The notes under the pieces: generated by a model
What the model was told of the DNA's origin: nothing
Seen by the model: the letters and a program-made list of their open reading frames with translations, nothing else
Databases searched by the model: none
Part shown: piece by piece, positions 1-15,100 of the stretch
How positions within the stretch are numbered: position 1 is the stretch's first letter
Layout of the letters: each line of letters starts with the position of its first letter
Program-made: the position numbers and the translations under genes
NCBI RefSeq assembly: GCF_041260155.1
Contig: NC_091935.1
Location: 39,393,303 to 39,457,302 of the forward strand
DNA length: 64,000 bases
Reading direction: 5' to 3'
Origin: Ptychodera flava
Taxonomy: Eukaryota > Hemichordata > Enteropneusta > Ptychoderidae

Positions 1-3000
1 ATATGGCAACAACTGTAGAGACTTCCCTAAGTATTTCCTACTGTTGCCCTCCATGATCAGATACCGCTCATATTTGCCATAGTGTCAACTATGGAACTCA
101 CTTACCCAGTACAGCATATAGAGATACAGAAACCTGTGTGAACTACACCAGTATGCAATGTTGATATAAGAAATGAAGTGCTGACATAAGTGATTATTAG
201 GCATTACCAAAATATGTTTAACTTACAGCCTTGGGGAAAGATTGATGTAAACATAATTAATGATGCCTTGGACAGTTGATACAAGCAAGAACGATGTAAA
301 TATCGAATACAGTAACTGTATCAGAATCAGTGATACATAGGTACATACCCATGAAGAGTTTGATGTACAACTTGCTGGATACATATTCATCATATTTTCA
401 AAACCTGGTCATATGTTAGGATTAAACAATATTGTATATTCAGAGAAGAAGATGAAGAATTTCACTCTTTTATAGTATTATTTGCATGTCAAGAGAAAAA
501 TGTGCTTTCCTACAAGCAATTTTTGAATACAGATGTCAGTGTATGATATATGTAAGTGTCCAGTATAATGTTGCTGTGTTTCATGTCAAGGTCTGCAGGT
601 TGTTGAAGCAACTGTCAGTTTATATTAATCCTAGTTACCCTGGTACACACTGGGCTCTCTCACAGCCCTACCCTGGCTATGCACAGTGGCCCTCTATGGG
701 GGCCCTCTTCTGCCATGATTTTGAGCTGATGTAGCCAGAGACTATGCCATCTTAACATTCAGGCATGAGAGGGTTACACTGAATGGTCAGCAAGGGCCTG
801 TGAGAGAGTCTTGGTACACATGTCATTATATCTTTTCTCCTTTGTTTGTAAATAGTGCTGAAGGCATCAATTGTCAATTCTCAGCCTGTTTCAAGATGCC
901 GGACTGAAATACAACTTTATCATTGTATTTTACAAATAGCAAGAAAATGTTCAAAGATAGCAATTTCATCCTTTAATTCTAGATACAAGTGCACCCTACA
1001 CTTTCAGCTGCTATTGTTTCATGAATTACTCTTTACATGTACTTCTTTGTTGAGGACTCCTGTTCTTCATCTCAATTATCATATCTAGCCATTTCAAAAG
1101 TTCTTTGTCATTGTCACACCAACTCTCCTGAAGTAACTTGATTCCCAATCAGTCAAACAAAAGTAACTGTAACATATTCTGAAAATTCATATTCTGCTGG
1201 ATATCAATAAGGGCATGGAATGTATATGTACATGTAATATGTAAACAAGAACAATAAAAAGTTATAATTTGAATTTTGGTGGTGCTTTTATTTTGACCGA
1301 CTGGTGTCACCATGATAAAATATATTTGTAAGAATTGTCTAAAATCATACCATGGTGAAAATACTGAAAAATGGCACACTTAACATATTAAATGGAAAGT
1401 CTTCAACTTAAAACTCTTCCCATGCCCGGAAAAGTCATAAATTCAGGGCAAAATTCAAAATGACAAAGTCAACCCACACTCTGCATGTCAATGGCATGGA
1501 AAAAATTTATCCTTACAAAAATTAATCTTTGCACTGTTAAAACTTTGCCAACAACGTAATACATTATCAGATCATATTTATTTATTTAAATTGACTTATT
1601 TTGTTTTGAAATAATATCTGTGAATAGATTTTTCAAAAAATAATTTTGTCAACTTCTACATGGAAAAGCACTCAGTTCCACCAGGAAAACAATAGAAAAT
1701 GACTTTTTGCAGTGGACCCAGAGTTTCTTTGGAAATCTTTCTCTCTAGTCAGATCAGTTACAAGCTAGACTCCAAAAAGACAGTGACTGTTGATCTATAT
1801 TTTGTGAAGTTTTCCCAGTCAGTCTTTCCAATGATTTGTTCATTAGGTTGAATATTTATTCAGAGGTTTGACCTACATTGCCAGGAACGTGGGACTAAAT
1901 TTCTACAATCTTTGATGATATGAATATCATTGGATCTAGCATGCACAATGTGTAACATTCTTAATAGTATGCATCTATATGAAAACTGAAATTCAAATGG
2001 CATCTATACTACAGCAACAGACCATGTCAGATTCACTTTCCTTCAGTTTTCTTTTCAGCCAGTACCTGAATGACTACAATATACTACAATATACATGTAG
2101 TCTTAGGAAAACAAGGCATGAAAATGTTATGGTAATAATCACTAGACTAATATCACTTGTAAACCAAAGTAATTTGTTTACAGCATTAAGACGATTCAGG
2201 AAATGGGTTTTTATTTTTTGGGATGTGCTATGATTTTAATCAATATCTGCATGAAATGGATGTAAACATTTTACAAACAGCCTTCATCACAGCGCCCTCT
2301 ATGGCCATATTGGAAGATTCCATCAATTCTTGGATTTATTGTGGTCGCGTCTTCACATAAATGAGAGAGAGATTAATTTCAGAAAATAAAACCAGAGTTA
2401 TATCTATGAAAGAAAGCCTTCAAGTGAGAAATCATTGTTTCTATTCACAATGCCAACCAACCAATCATACGATTTTTCTGTTCGCAGATAAAGGCATGTT
2501 GGTGGCAAGTCCATGTAACATTTCGCATTTTGTTTTGAAATTCATTCACTTGACATAATCTTCTTCAAGCATTTATCCAATACCATTGCACTCGTAAAGA
2601 CAACTTAGATTTGGGAGATATGGAATGGGCACAATAGAAATGCCACATAATGACAATAGTGACTGGTGGTGCTTCCAGAGAAAAATCTTCTGTAAGGCTG
2701 ATTTTATTTTGACTTCCCAGCTCCATCGTTACTATGAAAATGTAAATGTTTGGCCATAAGTTTTGACGAGACATGTAAATTACTCTTTAATACAGAAATG
2801 GGAAATATGTTCTTTGTTACAGTGTTTTCATTGAAACTATGAAAATCATATCACATGATTTGGGTACCGGGTACAAGCAGCAGTAATACAGATGAGTAAC
2901 AAAGACAACATTTGTCTGAGGTGTCAGCAACATATGAATAAATTCATGTAACAAATTTATGTAAGCCTATTTTAACAACAAACTAACAATTCTAGTAATC

Positions 3001-6000
3001 TGACCAGTAAGTTTACATTTTGAATTTTTCAAATTTCTTCAGCTTATCTGTATGATATCTGATCCACCAATTTCACTTTTGAATGATACAGCAAGCACCT
3101 TAAAAGTTTCCACAGTGGATTGTCATACATAAATCCATGCTGATAGAGAATGCACTCATTCCATGAACACTCACTGCTTCTCATTCATACAGCCATAGGC
3201 AGCTTATCATTGAAGGGAAAGTTGCACCAAAGTCATGTGCAGTGATATTATTCAGAGTTAGTCTTACAGAGCATAGTAAAATCACAAATTGAACACACTC
3301 AATTTTGTGTAATTTATTGAAAGGAATTATGATTACTCACTGGAAACTTATTCAAAAACATTTGGATATGTTGATAAATTATGCGAAATAAACAATCCTA
3401 TGATATGGAGAACATTTCAGAAAGCAGGACAGACACTGATGTACAGCCTGTTACATTGGATTAGTTTTCTTAAAGCAATTTGCAAATACAAGAGTTTGTT
3501 TGTGGAAGAGTGAAAACCCTGCCAAGTGATTCTCCTTTACAATGAATTTGACAAAAAAACCCCGAAAACCATGAAACTATTTGGCCATCGCATGACACAA
3601 TGCTAGAAATGAGATTGATATAAACATTCATATTGAGTTTCAGATTTAAGTTCTATATTGCTACTTTCATCCTCAAAAATTATAAGAATCTTGTACACAT
3701 TGGATAAAATAAAAACTCTGTCCTACCCTACTGACAGATAACACTGAAGTTAGCATTTCCGTTGACCTATTACTACACTTTCTACTTTCAAAATGAATTA
3801 GTACTGGCCTTGAATGTATGAAACCATACACATCAAATGTATGATGTCACAAGAGTGGCAGTTTTTGTCCACCACACTCAAAGCGTACTCAGTACGTAGC
3901 GGTAGTAATGTACAGAAAACCTACTGGATAAGCAGATATACACTATCAATAAAAATAATCAGCTGTTATGTGTTATGTGGTTACTTGTCGTTACAGCGTC
4001 AAATAAATTGAAATATGCACTATACAGAATACATCTTTGTGATCATAAACTCTGTAAACAATGGGGCAAGAGAATTCTTCAATCTAAAAAGGCGAATAAA
4101 AGCAATCTACCATGGTATGACATAACACAAATGTTTACACTACCATATATTGGGACGCAAAACAAATTAATGTCTCTACACAAAACATAACCTTTCATTA
4201 ATCATGAAAAATTGTTTTATGAACGACATGAGAAGTCAATGTAATGAAATGACAACATGATGATACACAGTCCCTCCATACACTGTGATTACTTGTGACT
4301 AACTCTGCCTAGCATTGCCCGAACTGTCAACATACGGTACAGTGCATGTCTACAAATATGACATTCCTACTCTGTTTCTCTATATCTATATCAATTAATG
4401 TTTATAACCAGTATATCAAAAAGTACTCTGGTTAAACTGAGAGTATACTATCCTTGAGCACTGATACCATTGAGTTTTCTGATCAATCCAATATACACTT
4501 TGTACCTGTAAGAGCACGGCATTAGCAGTAAGAGTACACCATGTCTCTGAAAGACCGAAGAAATCCACACAGGTAAACATATTAATGAATCAATGCTACT
4601 CTTTGTAGGATACGGATACAGAAATTTATCAATTTGGAAACTGAAAAAGGAATGCATGGAGAGTACATCAGTTGCACAAAAGCAGTTTATAAATCAGATT
4701 TTAATTCAGAAAATTTGTCTTTTACAAACAACAAGTTCAATACTCTATTATCACCATACTTGAGCTGCTTTAGAAGTTGGAGTTCAGATTGTGATTGAAA
4801 ATGTGTAAAATAATCATAAAACAGGCTGTTAACAGTACATGTAGTTCGACAAAATTTTAGCACATTTTATTTCCTGTAACAAGCACATGACAGGAGAACT
4901 ATAGTAATTATCATTCCACACTGTGCCATCTTCAATTGTGTAGAAAAAATATTTGTTTTTTACAAATTGTTAGACTCGTGCAAACTTGGCAAGCACATTG
5001 AGACTGTCTAATAAATTAAAAACGAACTGTCTCTCTAAATCAAATTGGTACAGGTCTTACATGGCAGGGTTTCATACGAGGAAATAAATAAAAAGAGCAA
5101 CTGATAATTAACTTGGATTAATGTTTGCTTCAGTGATAATGGAAGTTGTGAATGGTGATAATTCTTTGAAGTCTGACTAATAAATACATTGCTAGCAAAA
5201 TGGCTGTTACTATGCAAAAAATACTCTGCTTCTGCAGATTTCAAAAAAGTATAGAGAAAATAAAATTGATCAGCAACTCACTAAGGAAGGTGGGAATGCT
5301 GTATAAAAACCATTTCATAATTAAGTTAGTATGACTCATCATTTTAGAAGTCTACTGTTACCCCTACAAGTGTTTACTATTAATGGAAAACATTGTTAGG
5401 CGAAAACAGCCTAAAACTTTGTGACCAAATCTTGGAAGGCAACAAGCACCCTTGATGAGGCCGCTCACTATCACTATGACAACAAATACTGAGCAACACT
5501 GTTACTTGCCAACTGGTTGCTATGGTCTGGTATGTATTGCCTGATTAAAATAACATTCAGCAAATGACAACCTAGCATTTGCATTGCTATGCTACAGATG
5601 TACACTTCAATGTAAATTTAATTTGCAGTTTATAATATTTTGGAAATTACTGCATCCCTCATCCTTCCATAGTCTTCTTCACATAAACTGTTCTATTTCT
5701 GTTCAGGTTCTGTAACAGTTAAGAAGAAAATTGAAGAATGTTGAAAATTGAAGGAATGGAATATATTTAGAAATGCAGAAAAAGCTTTACAATGAAGTTG
5801 GATCACTCCATTAAAACTCATGGTAGGCAAAGTTGGCTTGTCAAGCAGAACTGGAATAATGAACAAAACACTGTACAGATACTTTTATTTTGTATATAAG
5901 ATGTAAGCAGAAAGAGCAACTACTCCAAACTATTGCAAGGATTGGTTAATGACACACAGGTGGACAAAGCCTGCTCACTAAGAGGACCACCTTGAATGCC

Positions 6001-6191
6001 AAAATTTCTGATGCAATAATAATGAATTGCTATATATCTTGAGTGTTGGAAAATTCCAGTCGGCTTCTAAACATGTTTCCTATCTGTTTAGCACAGCAAT
6101 TTTACTATTTTAGAAGTCAAGGGGTTTATTGTCATGGATTTCTCCGTTATGTCTCATGTTCTTCTTACTGTTGATCAATAACTATTATGCA
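1..6191. other. Gene-poor flank downstream of SGTA
   Basis: No exon with recognisable protein similarity was found on either strand. Open frames here are short (under 90 codons), lack splice-compatible neighbours and have no family motif. The lower part, just below 6192, must include the SGTA 3' untranslated region. The first minus-strand AATAAA after the SGTA stop is at 6130-6125, about 60 bases downstream, with another at 5889-5884. Apart from the small inverted-repeat element at 649-811, I see only AT-rich unique-looking sequence. Confidence 0.6.
649..811. mobile_element. Small hAT-like MITE with 8-bp target duplication
   Basis: The ends are inverted copies of CTCTCTCACAG (left ACTGGGCTCTCTCACAG, right CTGTGAGAGAGTCT). 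The 163-bp element is flanked by TGGTACAC at 641-648 and 812-819, an 8-bp direct repeat as expected of hAT insertions. It carries no coding capacity. A relative with the same terminal motif lies at 29142-29347. Confidence 0.7.
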
Positions 6192-9100
6192 TCATTGGAT
6201 GTCAGCCTTACCTTCTTTCTGACTTGGATTGTTACCTTCTTGTAGTGACATTGTTCGCCTAAGTTGATCTACTAATTCTGGATTAGTTTGTTGAACTTGT
6301 GCTGCTAGCTGCTGTCCCCTGAAAGCATCAAAATAAAGACGTCAGGCTCCTCAAAAAGCAATCACTTGCTAGACTATGTCTTGAAAGACAAAGATACACA
6401 GTATTGACATCAGAATTCATTCAGTAAGTGGACCTCAATGGACAATATTTCATGCATGGAATTTGGGAAATTGAAAGTTTCTAGAGTCTGAGTTGAAACG
6501 AGTCAAAAAGTTTTATGTTTGAAATGCATCCCAGAATTTAATTTCAGGAAGGGTAATATTTGCTTATCTTTCTGGGATAAAATGATAGCACTGTGGTTAA
6601 AAGACAAGGTTGTGATAACTCGTAATGATTTCAAAGTCCTGTCAATAGCCAGCACTGCACATTTAAACACAAATGGAATTTATCTGATTGTCTTCTGTCA
6701 AAGTCCCAATAGTTGTATCTTTTTGCAATTTGTTTCCAAATAAGGGCCATCCAATATATGTCTGAAAATTTAGATTACATTTTTTGGAAGTTAACGTATG
6801 CAAGAACAACAAAAATAATTTCATAGGCAACTGCCAGTGTTACGATGAACACTGCAAAAGATACTGCAAATGGCTCAGACTACAATCTCCAACAACAGTA
6901 ATGAATGCAACAATGGGAAAATTTGTTTAAATTTTTATCAGTAACGTCTGATGTCACAAGCTTGCAGCTATGTTTAGTAACCAATGTGCAACTACGAATG
7001 GCCATATTTGTATTGTATTCGTAAAAAATGATTGTGTCAAGTGCCTCAAAATCATCCAAGATGAATCTGATGCAAGCTTGGCACAATTTAAGCATGAAGT
7101 GAGTCTAAATACGATCCAGATAGAAATTTACAATGTTTAGCAGTTCTTTACTAAGTATCATGTAGCTGTACTGGCATGTGACTACTCCATCAAGTTTACA
7201 AGTGGAGAGAAATGGTATTTCTTAGTGGGGAAAGAAATATTTCTAAATCTAAGTATGCCATAATATGTGAACATGCTAGTTCAGTGAAACAACACTTTAT
7301 ATCAGAAAGGAGTGTGAAGGGGTTCTGGGGTTAATGCTCTGTCCTGAACAGAAAGCGGACTTCACATGTCAGTGGAATTTGTAATGGCCTCAATTGTTTA
7401 CCACACATTCTTGTCAGCATTAATTAATACTTTGGCAAGTTATAGGCATCAAAGTAGCTGCACATAAACAGAAACTACAAAGGCAAGCCAGATATCAGTA
7501 GATGTGTTCTCTAATGGAAATTTATTGCCCACAGAACTGTACCTACACCATGGCTGAATAGTGTGTCCTTGCTATAACCATTCATGATAGAGAAACTGGA
7601 TTGCATAAAGCTATACCAGGCATGGCCTTGACAAAAGTCATGGTATTTTTTTGTTAGTCTGCTATTGTAGAGTGAAGGTGTTTCGTTTCCCTGTATATCA
7701 CGTCAGTGTCCCTTTCTAAGACGGTGATGACTGTGATATGTGAACATGAGGATGCTAACTCAATTCAAGCAATATTCTAATCTACTGACATTAGAACTCT
7801 TAAAGGTATACAGTCACCTTTAATCTAAATATGCCCATATATGGTCAAAGGGGCGTTCCTTGGTATTCAAAATGTCCATGTGAGGGCGCTGTTTTTAAAA
7901 AGTGGCCATCCGCTTAAAATCTGTGATTGGTAAGATTTTCTCTGTCCATGGTAACCGTGGCAATATTGGAACAGGTGACAGTATACCTTTAACTTTTAGT
8001 CACAACTTTCATACTGTGATTTAACATTATGATAAAACCCAATAGGACCTAATTCAAACAATTGTGCTTTATTAAAGGCAATATTGAATCCCTCATTGAA
8101 AGAAAGTCAAAACTCTAAAGAGACCAGGATGACTGCGTTGATACTTACGCTTGCAACAGATTGGCCATACTTGCTGAAGGATCTGCATTTTCACTAGAAG
8201 CGGCCGCAGCTGGGGCTCCTGCAGTGGCTTGCATTGTATTACCCAACATGCCTTGCATTCTGTAGACATAATGAACAGAACTCTATGTGAAACAAAGTCT
8301 TTTGAGAAATGACAACATATTATATATCATATGCCATTAGAAATATCAAAAGTATGACATCAATACAATATCTGTTCAGAATAGTTCTGGTACGCTGTAG
8401 ATAATGCAAATTAACAAAGTGAAATTAACTAGTATTACAGGTCTACAAAAATATAATTTTTTTAACTTTGTTACTTCACGAGCATTATTGAAAGAAAGGT
8501 GACTTTTCTACTGCTCCTACTTTTATTTGTAACCATGCAAACCACTGTACCATATTGTTGAGAGTGAGATATGTACTAGTAATCCATGATCCTGTCCTTT
8601 AAATTAATATTATATAGGGCTCAGCTCTTGGTGTCGCGCCAGGCGTTGAGATTAAACATGTTATTTGTATCGATTCATGATTAGTAATCATAAAGGATAA
8701 AATAGAATTAATTGTTACTTTCTTTATACGTTTGTACAAGTATTACCGGTTTACCCTCTGATGACAGTTCACGTACACGATGTCAAACCCTGTAGGTATA
8801 GATTTTCTGTTATGTGTAAAGAAGTTTTACATAAATTTGCAATTTTTACCATGATTACTATCTATTGTGTGTAACAAGGGACATATTGTACCATCATTAA
8901 CTTTGCAATAGTAACTGTACCGCCCAACTTCCGATATTGTAAGCTGAAAACCAGCGTTACTTCTAAAAACGGGTAAATTTTGCACATAATTATTGACACA
9001 GAGGGCGCCTTTCTAAGATTCCATCCCAGCATTCTTTGCAAATGTTCTCGTTCATATGCACGAGAGTTTTCTCTCTTCTTTTAATTTTTAGGCATGATAA

Positions 9101-12100
9101 GAAATTTTGTATCAGCGACAGGATGGATAATAATAATTACTCGCTTATAAGAAAGATATATTTTATTAATGGCATGTTATAAAATAATAGAGAGCACATT
9201 TCGAATTTGTTTATTTACGAGCACTCAAAAAAACATGGCGGTGCCCACGAAAGAAGGGTACACTTCCGGTTACTCGCATAGTATATTGTGAATACGCGCA
9301 TGCGTAGTCAGTAAGCCGCTGGCGTGACTATTATATGGACAACCCTAATTTAAACATTTTCTATTCATTAATCAGGTTCTTTACATGTCAACATAAGATG
9401 TTCAGACGACTGCAATGTCATCTCCTCTTCTGTGATGACCTGTAAACAGTGTCTGTAAGAGATACCTGATGGAACTATGAAGGCTGCATTGCCACATCCA
9501 CAATGTGTTTCCTGTTTTTTTCAATAAACGTAAAACCTGTATGACTCTTTCTGCTCCTGAAGGCTCTGTCACTGATGTTATTGTTTTGAAATTATTTCTT
9601 TAAATTTAATACACTATTCTCTTTAAAACCAACAAACTATAGGTTAGGACTTATTTGAAAACAGTCTCTGACATACATGTGTATCCGCAAGGCAGTGAAA
9701 ATATTTTCCTCTGAACCTGTTTTTAATGACAATAACATAGTTGATGGAATAAAACAATAGGCCACAGTGAGTAAATTCTTTTTTTGCATCTGCACGCATA
9801 CATTTTCAGATTTTTGGAAAAAACATTTTTCCAGCAGAATTTTCCATTAATGGTGATATTCTATCTCAAAACAAAGCTGTGAATTTTACGCCATGACAAA
9901 ATACTTCTTTGCTGCACTCATATAACAAGCATTGAACAATGTGGTGACATAAAACAGTACCCTCTAATGGGAAATGTGCATGTTGTTTGAGTTAAACTGT
10001 CAAATAAAGGCTAACTGATTTTGTGTGTATGTTTTTTTTACTGCTTACTTGCCTACCTTTCAAAATTTTTGGGAGGACGCAAAACAAAACATTGACTCAC
10101 TTTGGCCGTATTTGAAAGAATATTGAATACTTACAGCCGTTGCATTTCTGGATTCTGCATCATGGTAGATGCCTGTACAAGCAAATATCATTGAACGTTA
10201 TTAGATACCATACTGCTGCTAATATGTCTCACTGCATTGTAGATAAGTACATCCGCTCTCATTAATATTCAAAACATCTCATTTTGAAAGCAAAAAGCTG
10301 AATAAAATGACAGCATAACTGTGCCACTATTTCTACCTTTATTGTCCAATTTGTGGCAAAACGAAAATTGTAATTTTAGACATTCTTTTTCTTTTTAGTA
10401 CCTGTGAATATATTTTCAGAATGAGAACATCTCTTTAATGTATTATTTGCATAATAGTTACCAATTGGTATACATACAGCTCAAATCTGCTAAATCATTA
10501 TGATAATCAACTGAAACATTAACTGTAAATTTGTGAAATACTTCATCTTAGAAATGTTTGTTTCTACATCACTCTGTCTTCATATCTGCACCATAGAACC
10601 ATATTATCTTACCATATTCATTAATGCTGGATTTGCTAATAAAGCTCCTATATCTGGCATTCCACCAGCTCCTCCAAGCCCACCAAAGCCACCAAGACCT
10701 GCTGGACCACCCTGATTGGATGGAAAGAAAATCAAATATAGTGTGATACTCTGCACCAAACTAGTAGGCTTAACAGCTAGTTTATCTAAATCTCGGCCAG
10801 ATAACCTTGAAGGAAATATAATTATCTAACCACATAAGTAAACTGTGAGTACCGGTAGTTTTAGCAAAATGAACAGATAAGCCTTATGATGACTTGTTTA
10901 ATCGATCATTCTTATGAAGAGTCAGGAATGGATTTTCCTAGGGCAGGTTGGAATATCCATAGAATCATATTGTCTGGACAGGTAACAATAGTGTCCAACA
11001 AACTGCCTTGCAGCCATGTTGGATACAGGCTTAGGTTGCTTATCAGCTCTACCTTCAGAGAAATTCGATAAGTCAAAAACACATAAAACTTTCAGAACGA
11101 CTAAAGGACTAACCGAGGAAAAAGCCAATGTCAACAAAAAGCAATGTGACAGCCACAGACTGAGCACTTATGCTGTAAATATACCAATACTTATGTCAGC
11201 ATGTAAGCTATGGAGTGCTATCACCATATCCACTTTTTTATCCAGCAGTCATCATCATAACCAAGAGTAATGAGAATATGTGAACAAAAATCTGGAAACA
11301 AACCTTTGTGTGAGATTTGCCGCTATTACATTACACAAAATACTGCGACCTACAGAACTATTTTCTGGAAACAATGAGTACAGTACTCTTACAATTTAAT
11401 GAACTATAAAATAACTTACCCCTGGACCGGTTTCTCTAAGTTTCTGTTCAGCTATTTTTAAATTAGCGATATAGCTAGCGTTGTCAGGGTCTAGTTCGAT
11501 GGCCTTCTTGTAAGCATCTCTAGCTTTCTCATGTTCTTGTAAACTTGTATATGCTAATCTGTAAACAAAGAGACATGGTAGAAACCAAACTTCAAATGAT
11601 GAAATCATCAAGTGAGGCATACGACAGTGTTGTTTGCTAAGATTTTCGAAGATTGCTAAATTGTTTGGAAACTCCGGTACCATTTTTACTGTTCCCTAAT
11701 ATAATTGTATTGATATAATATGTGCACATCCAGTAGAGTTCAGTTGTTTAACACCCTGAACAAAAACACTGTGACTGAATAAAGAAAACTACTTCCGGCT
11801 TGGTGTTAAAGGGGAAATTTACCCAGACTTTCTTAGGTAATCAGGTCGTTATTTAGTGAAAAATAAACAAAATAGCGTTGGTTTCATTCACTTTCACTTG
11901 CGCGTATTAGCGCAGTGGCCACAAGCTGAACGCACGGAAACCGGAAGTGACGTATCAAACTTACTGGTCACAGCGGGTTCAAAGCGAGGTCACTTATGAC
12001 CAAGCTCTTCTAGGCCAAGTAGAGTACGCGTACGCGGTACGCAAACCTCAGCGCTCGACTAAAAAGCATAATGGCGAAGATAATAGGTAATAACTTCAAA

Positions 12101-15100
12101 CCTGAACGAGCAATCGATGATCCAAGACTGACATCGTCAGAAAGTTACAGCGGCTCGAGTTCGGAAAGTGACTATTCTAGCTCCGATGACGAAGTTCAAG
12201 TTACTCTCGGCGATCAATCATGCCTGTCATTATCAACCCAATCGCTGTGAAATCATGCCGACACTGAAGTAATGCCAATGCTCTAAAGAGATCGACTTTA
12301 GTTCTAAGAGTGCGAGCATTTTTAATGTGTTACAGAACACCTCAATGTAGCCATGATAAGTCTATAGAACCAGCGGTCCTGTCTACAGCGTTCCGTTTCT
12401 AGTGCCTAAGCGTACGCACAGTCCCATATGTACAAGCAAAGCACTTGGGGCTGGATATGCCCCGGGCAGTTTTCTTTTAGGCTAGTAGTTCAGTAGTTGG
12501 ACTTGCAACTTTCGGTAAAAGCAGTCCTTCTCAAAGTGGTATTCGCAGAAAACTTTATTTCTGCTCGACTTTAACATCGACACCGAGTGCTTCCCTATAT
12601 TCTGTAGCCATTCTATACACTGTAAGTGTGCAGCTTACACTTACACACGTCGACTGCTTCAATGATCAAGTTTACGACGTCACTTCCGGTACTTTAGTAC
12701 ACCGCTGTTTGTTAGCCAGTGAGTGAAAGTGAATAAAATCGACTGGAAAGCCTTTCAATGACCATATCAGTTTAATATGCCAAATTAATTTTCAGGGTAA
12801 ATTTCCCCTTTAAGTCTTTAGTATTACGACTATATATTATCATTGAAAATGAAGAACTCCAATACAAAACTTAGATTTGTTGCCTGGCACAGAATGAATA
12901 TTGCAGTGCGAGATATGCAACTTACTGATGCCTAGCAGTGTACATACCCCATTCTTCCATATGCTTTGCTATATTTAGGATCAATTTCTAGTGCATTTCT
13001 ACAGTCTTCTATGGCTTGTGGATGATCACCTAGTTTACTATAAGCAGCTGCTCTGTTACAGTAATACACAGCATTACCATCATCTATTGAAATAGCTTGT
13101 GTATAACACTCCAATGCTTCTTTGAAAGATTCAGATTTCATACATTTATTTCCTGCATTGAAAACAATCAAAGATGTTTGTCATAGTAAAATAATATGCT
13201 CTACAACTAGTTATACATGCTTTAATTGAGACTAACGTTGGCAATCCCTACATGCTACAATTTTGCAGTGAGTCAGCTAATAGGGCTGCTTGCAAATGCT
13301 ATTTTCTTTCATTAATTTGCAAAAATAAATACTTGTCCCCAAATTTAGATCACGGTTTTGGAAATTATGAATGCAAGAGAATACAAGTGCATATGCAATT
13401 AACAACATTACAAAGACCACCAGAGAAGATACATTAATGGCTAAGACTACAAGCAGCTACAACAGTCACGCATCCAACACTGGTATAATTTGTCCAACAT
13501 TTTAGTTGCAAGGTCCAATATTGCACACATGCAGCTATAATAAGTAACAAATGTGCAACTCTGAACTGCCTACAGTATACATTGTAAATTCTCTCTCCAG
13601 TTGGGGATCTGACAATGTGATATTCATAGGTGTATAAGGAAATTTTTCAGAGCACATTTGTGTATTTTGGAAAAGTAGACTAGTATATCTGAGTCATATT
13701 TCAATTATCAATATTGAATTAATTTCTTACCTTCTATTTTTAAATCTTCAGCTTTAGCTTTATCTTCAGCTGTAATTTCTTTCAACTGTGTCTTTTGCTT
13801 TTTCGTTGTTGATTCTGATGTGGGTGTTGATGTACCACCTGATGCACCACCACTGGCTTCAGCTTCCTGTCACATTCATCAGAAAGTGAGATTAAAATCA
13901 TGATCTTAGGCCAAAAAAAATAATAGGTTTGTTTCTGGTCATTGACAAGGTGGCAAAAATGATGTGGTGACGTGATTTTTTTTTTGTTAATTTGATACAT
14001 TTTCCCCTTTTTTTCTATAGGGGCAAATGAAAAACAGGAAAAAAAAGAGTTGACGTGCATGCTTTGAAATGATGCGTGCGATGACCATAAACAAATCCAT
14101 TTTTTTTGGCTTTATGAAGTCAATAAAACACTGAAAAATTGTCTATACTTTGTTTGAATGACAAATCACATATTAGTTTATGTTTATTGTCCATTAGGAA
14201 TACTAATATGTATGATGTAATACATTATTCAGTCAGTAACAACACACCCAGTGTTTTCATTAAGACCTGGAAGTGTTCAAGTAATTTCTACAGAAACTTC
14301 TGGAATAACCTAGCAAGTATTATACTTGGCATATACCAGTACGTTACATACTAATTTTTCCCGACATTCTTAAAAATCTACAATCAGCACAGTGTACGGT
14401 ATGTGTAGTTTCAAATTTGCGCTAAAATTGCACTTCCATCCTGCTTCTATCTTATTTAACAGACCAACTTAAATGACAGCTTGGTGATTAGGCAAGTACA
14501 TGAAGTCTTATGACCTTTTTGTCAGAACTGGCTGTGAAGAAATCAATAGGAGTTCTCCGCAGTGTTCGAAATAATCGGTGGCAATGGTGGCATTTGCCAC
14601 CAAAAACTGTCAATCTGCCACCAAATTTTTTTCTGGTGGTATTTTTCTGCCACTAAATTTTGGGTCATCATGTCATTGATCCAAGGGCTTGAATGAAGGA
14701 ACGCTGAAGGAACACGCGTTGTCTGACGGCGGAAAATTGCGACATTTAGGCATGAATGAAAACATAGCGTGAATCCAAACTTGTGATTGGCTAATCTCCA
14801 TATCGATGACAGCAGCTTTTGTACACTTGACATGTTGTTGCCCTCAGTGATCGCCGCATATGCAGTCATACCGCACAAGATAAAAGCATGTTGTGACATT
14901 TTGAAAACAAAGCCAAACTGCAGCCTGCATAAATTAAATTAAATAATGATAAATACTTGCAATTCATTAGCCAGTACAGGGCTCAAAAATTCATATCACC
15001 AGACACCCCTGGCTAGTGAAGTTTGCGTTCGGGCAAGTAAAATCAATATGCTTCCCGTCCGACGGGCAAGTGCACCAGCGGTTGAATTAACTTAGCTCTG

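Noticed and set aside
6192..6230. An extra SGTA exon after the GAAG|GTAAGG site near 6212
   Set aside because: The sequence there would be a good donor, but reading through gives a stop nine codons on and the total frame is complete. No better terminal exon was found downstream. Alternative splicing remains possible.
14543..14899. 118-codon minus-strand frame near SGTA exon 3
   Set aside because: It reads through the terminal region of hAT copy A. The matching frame at 46260-46496 is the same end of copy B.
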